This document shows, piece after piece, positions 62,575 through 64,000 of a stretch of 64,000 nt of DNA. The DNA comes from Gammaproteobacteria bacterium (lineage in GTDB: Bacteria > Pseudomonadota > Gammaproteobacteria > Acidiferrobacterales > SZUA-150), in assembly GCA_029880545.1 (NCBI GenBank), contig JAOUOD010000001.1:248001-312000 (forward strand), read 5' to 3'. The notes under the pieces were generated by a model, which was not told where the DNA came from, ran no database searches, and worked only from the letters and a program-made list of their open reading frames with translations. Position 1 is the stretch's first letter; every line of letters begins with the position of its first letter. Made by a program: the position numbers and the translations under genes.

Positions 62575-63504
62575 ATGAAAAAATGGTTTGCCGTAGCCGC
62601 CGTCGTGGCTGCATCGCTATTGCCTTTTCAGATGATCCAGGCCAGCCTGGTCAAGCCCGTGGAAAAGGTGGAACTTTACGCAGAAGGTGATGGCAAGTTG
62701 CCAGCCGCGGATGTCGAGGCCATTGTAGACGCATCATTAAAGCAGGCCAGCGTCGGCAATGTTCTGTGGAAGCGTCTTGGAAGCAATGGCGGCGTAATTG
62801 AAATACAGGGAGGCAAGGAAAGCAGTTATGCCATTTTCAATATTGTCCATGACGGCAAAAGCATGATCCTTGAGTACAAGGACAGTCGCGGGCTGAAGTA
62901 CCGCAAGGATCGAAATGGCAGGACATCAGTGCATCCGGCCTATAACGCGTGGGTCAAGGTTTTTGTCAAGGCATTGACTGATAACGCCAGCTCGCTGAAA
63001 CAGGTCAAGCTGATTACCGGCAAGCAGAAACATATCAAGGATAGCCGGGCGCAAGGCGCAGCGCTGGTGGTCATCGCCGCCGAAGCCGACCCGGGTCACG
63101 AAGGCAACAAGCGCATGAACAATGCACGTTGGTCAACTCTTATTATGGAAAAGACCGCCAGGGCCATCAATGAAGACTATGCCGGCAAGCTCGTTGCCAA
63201 GCCGCTGGAATGGAACAAGCAGACCATTCGTATCGCCAGGAAGGGTTACAAGGCAGGCTACAACAAGCTTGCCTGTGACGATGGTGCCGACCGTGTTGTT
63301 ACCGTAAAGATAGACTTCAACTACGATGATAATACCTGGCAGACATTCCGTGATGCGCGCTATAACTATTACGATTGCAAGTCAGGCAGGCTGTTCAGCA
63401 AAATCATGAAGCTGACCCGTAACAGTGACGACAGCTTCCCGTATGAGGGCGCGTTCCATGCAACTGTACTGAAGTTTCTCAAGGACAACGGTGTTTATGA
63501 TTGA
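62575..63504 (+). CDS. Secreted protein of unknown function, 309 aa
   Basis: The protein has a signal peptide (about 1-24, ending IQAS) and then a mixed domain I do not recognise. One repeated feature is Lys/Arg-rich strands with Tyr (IIVHD-like YAIFNIVHDGKSMILEYKDS; YNKLACDDGADRVVTVKIDF). Cys residues at C-ACDDG and YDCKSG may pair. AAGGAA eight bases before the ATG at 62575 supports the start over the frame from 62488. A strong terminator follows at 63527. Confidence 0.8.
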   Translation: MKKWFAVAAVVAASLLPFQMIQASLVKPVEKVELYAEGDGKLPAADVEAIVDASLKQASVGNVLWKRLGSNGGVIEIQGGKESSYAIFNIVHDGKSMILEYKDSRGLKYRKDRNGRTSVHPAYNAWVKVFVKALTDNASSLKQVKLITGKQKHIKDSRAQGAALVVIAAEADPGHEGNKRMNNARWSTLIMEKTARAINEDYAGKLVAKPLEWNKQTIRIARKGYKAGYNKLACDDGADRVVTVKIDFNYDDNTWQTFRDARYNYYDCKSGRLFSKIMKLTRNSDDSFPYEGAFHATVLKFLKDNGVYD

Positions 63505-63526
63505 TCCCGGGTCAAGGGCATCAAAT

Positions 63527-63557
63527 CAAGGGCGGCTACTGGCCGCCCTTGTCTTTT
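63527..63557 (+). terminator. Terminator of the 309-aa gene
   Basis: CAAGGGCGGC (63527-63536) pairs with GCCGCCCTTG (63542-63551), followed by TCTTTT. It separates the gene from the convergent PAP2 gene. Confidence 0.9.
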
Positions 63558-63567
63558 GAATCTTGTC

Positions 63568-64000
63568 TTATCTCCAGCTCAGGGAATACTGTATGCCGGT
63601 GGGTGTGACTGAAAGTCCGGGTCTGCCGTCTGTTGATAGCGGGTTGCGGTTGTTAACATATATTGCTGTACTGGTGCCGATCGCAGCACCGATAATGGTG
63701 TCCGACAACCAGTGTTTCTGGTCGTACATGCGCGCATAGGCGGTAGTGGCCGCCAGTGAATAAAAGAATAACCTGCGGTACCAGGAAGGGTTGCCACCAG
63801 CTTCGGCAAACGTGGTAGACAGCACAAATGCGGCAGTCACGTGGCCTGAAGGAAATGACCGACCACCCTGGAAAAAATCATCTGCTGATTCCGTCTGGTT
63901 GGGTCGTTTCCGGTCAAAGACACGTTTCAGCAGGGATGTAGTGGTGCACGCCAGAATCAGTGATTCAACGGCATTGTTGCCGGTCTGCACGAGGTCCTTG
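63568..64000 (-). CDS. PAP2-family phosphatase, partial (cut by window end)
   Basis: The visible 144 residues hold the PAP2 phosphatase motifs: KRVFDRKRP (motif 1), FPSGHVTAAFV (motif 2) and ARMYDQKHWLSD (motif 3 with His and Asp). Such enzymes remove phosphate from lipids such as undecaprenyl or phosphatidic acid phosphates in the membrane. The frame is open through the window edge at 64000, so the start and N-terminal membrane segments lie outside. A GTG at 63990 is internal. Its end lies 63 bases from the convergent 309-aa gene. Confidence 0.9.
   Translation of the reverse strand, partial: KDLVQTGNNAVESLILACTTTSLLKRVFDRKRPNQTESADDFFQGGRSFPSGHVTAAFVLSTTFAEAGGNPSWYRRLFFYSLAATTAYARMYDQKHWLSDTIIGAAIGTSTAIYVNNRNPLSTDGRPGLSVTPTGIQYSLSWR

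Overview
The window looks like chromosomal DNA of a free-living gammaproteobacterium of moderate GC content, judged by eye and not computed. The grounds are the family mix: an outer-membrane porin, lipoproteins, FeoB, PutA, XdhC/molybdenum hydroxylase, LysR, many GGDEF proteins and a DsrC/TusE-like protein. The sequence does not fix a genus. I see no rRNA, tRNA, CRISPR array, phage or recognisable insertion sequence. Most genes have clear Shine-Dalgarno (SD) sequences, and several operons show ATGA-type overlaps.

Layout. 1-5300: cold-shock protein, an unknown 110-aa protein, a DsrC/TusE-like protein, a DUF2846-like lipoprotein whose start looks frameshifted, a CNNM/CBS membrane protein, a second lipoprotein and a small membrane protein. 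5350-16000: YVTN propeller, a degenerate GGDEF protein, a periplasmic-binding-domain hybrid kinase, porin, SEL1 protein with a Fur-like box, cupin and a secreted subtilase. 16100-24300: LysR/O-methyltransferase pair, secreted Cache protein, small secreted protein, MddA-like methyltransferase divergent from a winged-helix/TPR regulator, then an hdc-ACT operon. 24300-35100: 3-methyladenine glycosylase, HAMP/GAF membrane protein, class III cyclase/TPR receptor, a second binding-domain histidine kinase, SMP-30-like lipoprotein and a second winged-helix/TPR regulator. 35200-40700: 2-hydroxy-3-oxopropionate-type reductase, DsrE-like protein, a coupled propeller/deacetylase/fatty-acid-hydroxylase operon and an M19 dipeptidase lipoprotein. 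40900-47200: Tat-exported molybdenum hydroxylase with its XdhC and MocA-like maturation factors, then FeoB. 47600-64000: PutA, two tandem GGDEF paralogs, cytochrome P460 with an ECF sigma/anti-sigma pair, 2OG dioxygenase, single-domain globin, REC-REC-GGDEF regulator, EamA and SLC13-type transporters and a PAP2 phosphatase cut by the window end.

The most interesting pattern is regulatory. Four promoter regions (14217-14260, 19115-19147, 20810-20842, 33311-33354) carry three or four direct repeats that begin mostly with TTA (consensus near TTAGGAA) at an exact 11-bp pitch, in the same orientation relative to the minus-strand gene downstream: cupin, Cache protein, mddA-like gene and SMP-30-like lipoprotein. 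Two of these regions lie beside genes for OmpR/PhoB-type winged-helix proteins fused to a membrane segment and TPRs, and 11-bp-pitch direct repeats are what this DNA-binding fold normally reads. I infer a small envelope or volatile-sulfur regulon controlled by one or both receptors. A third receptor with the same sensory/TPR half carries a class III nucleotide cyclase domain in place of the DNA-binding domain.
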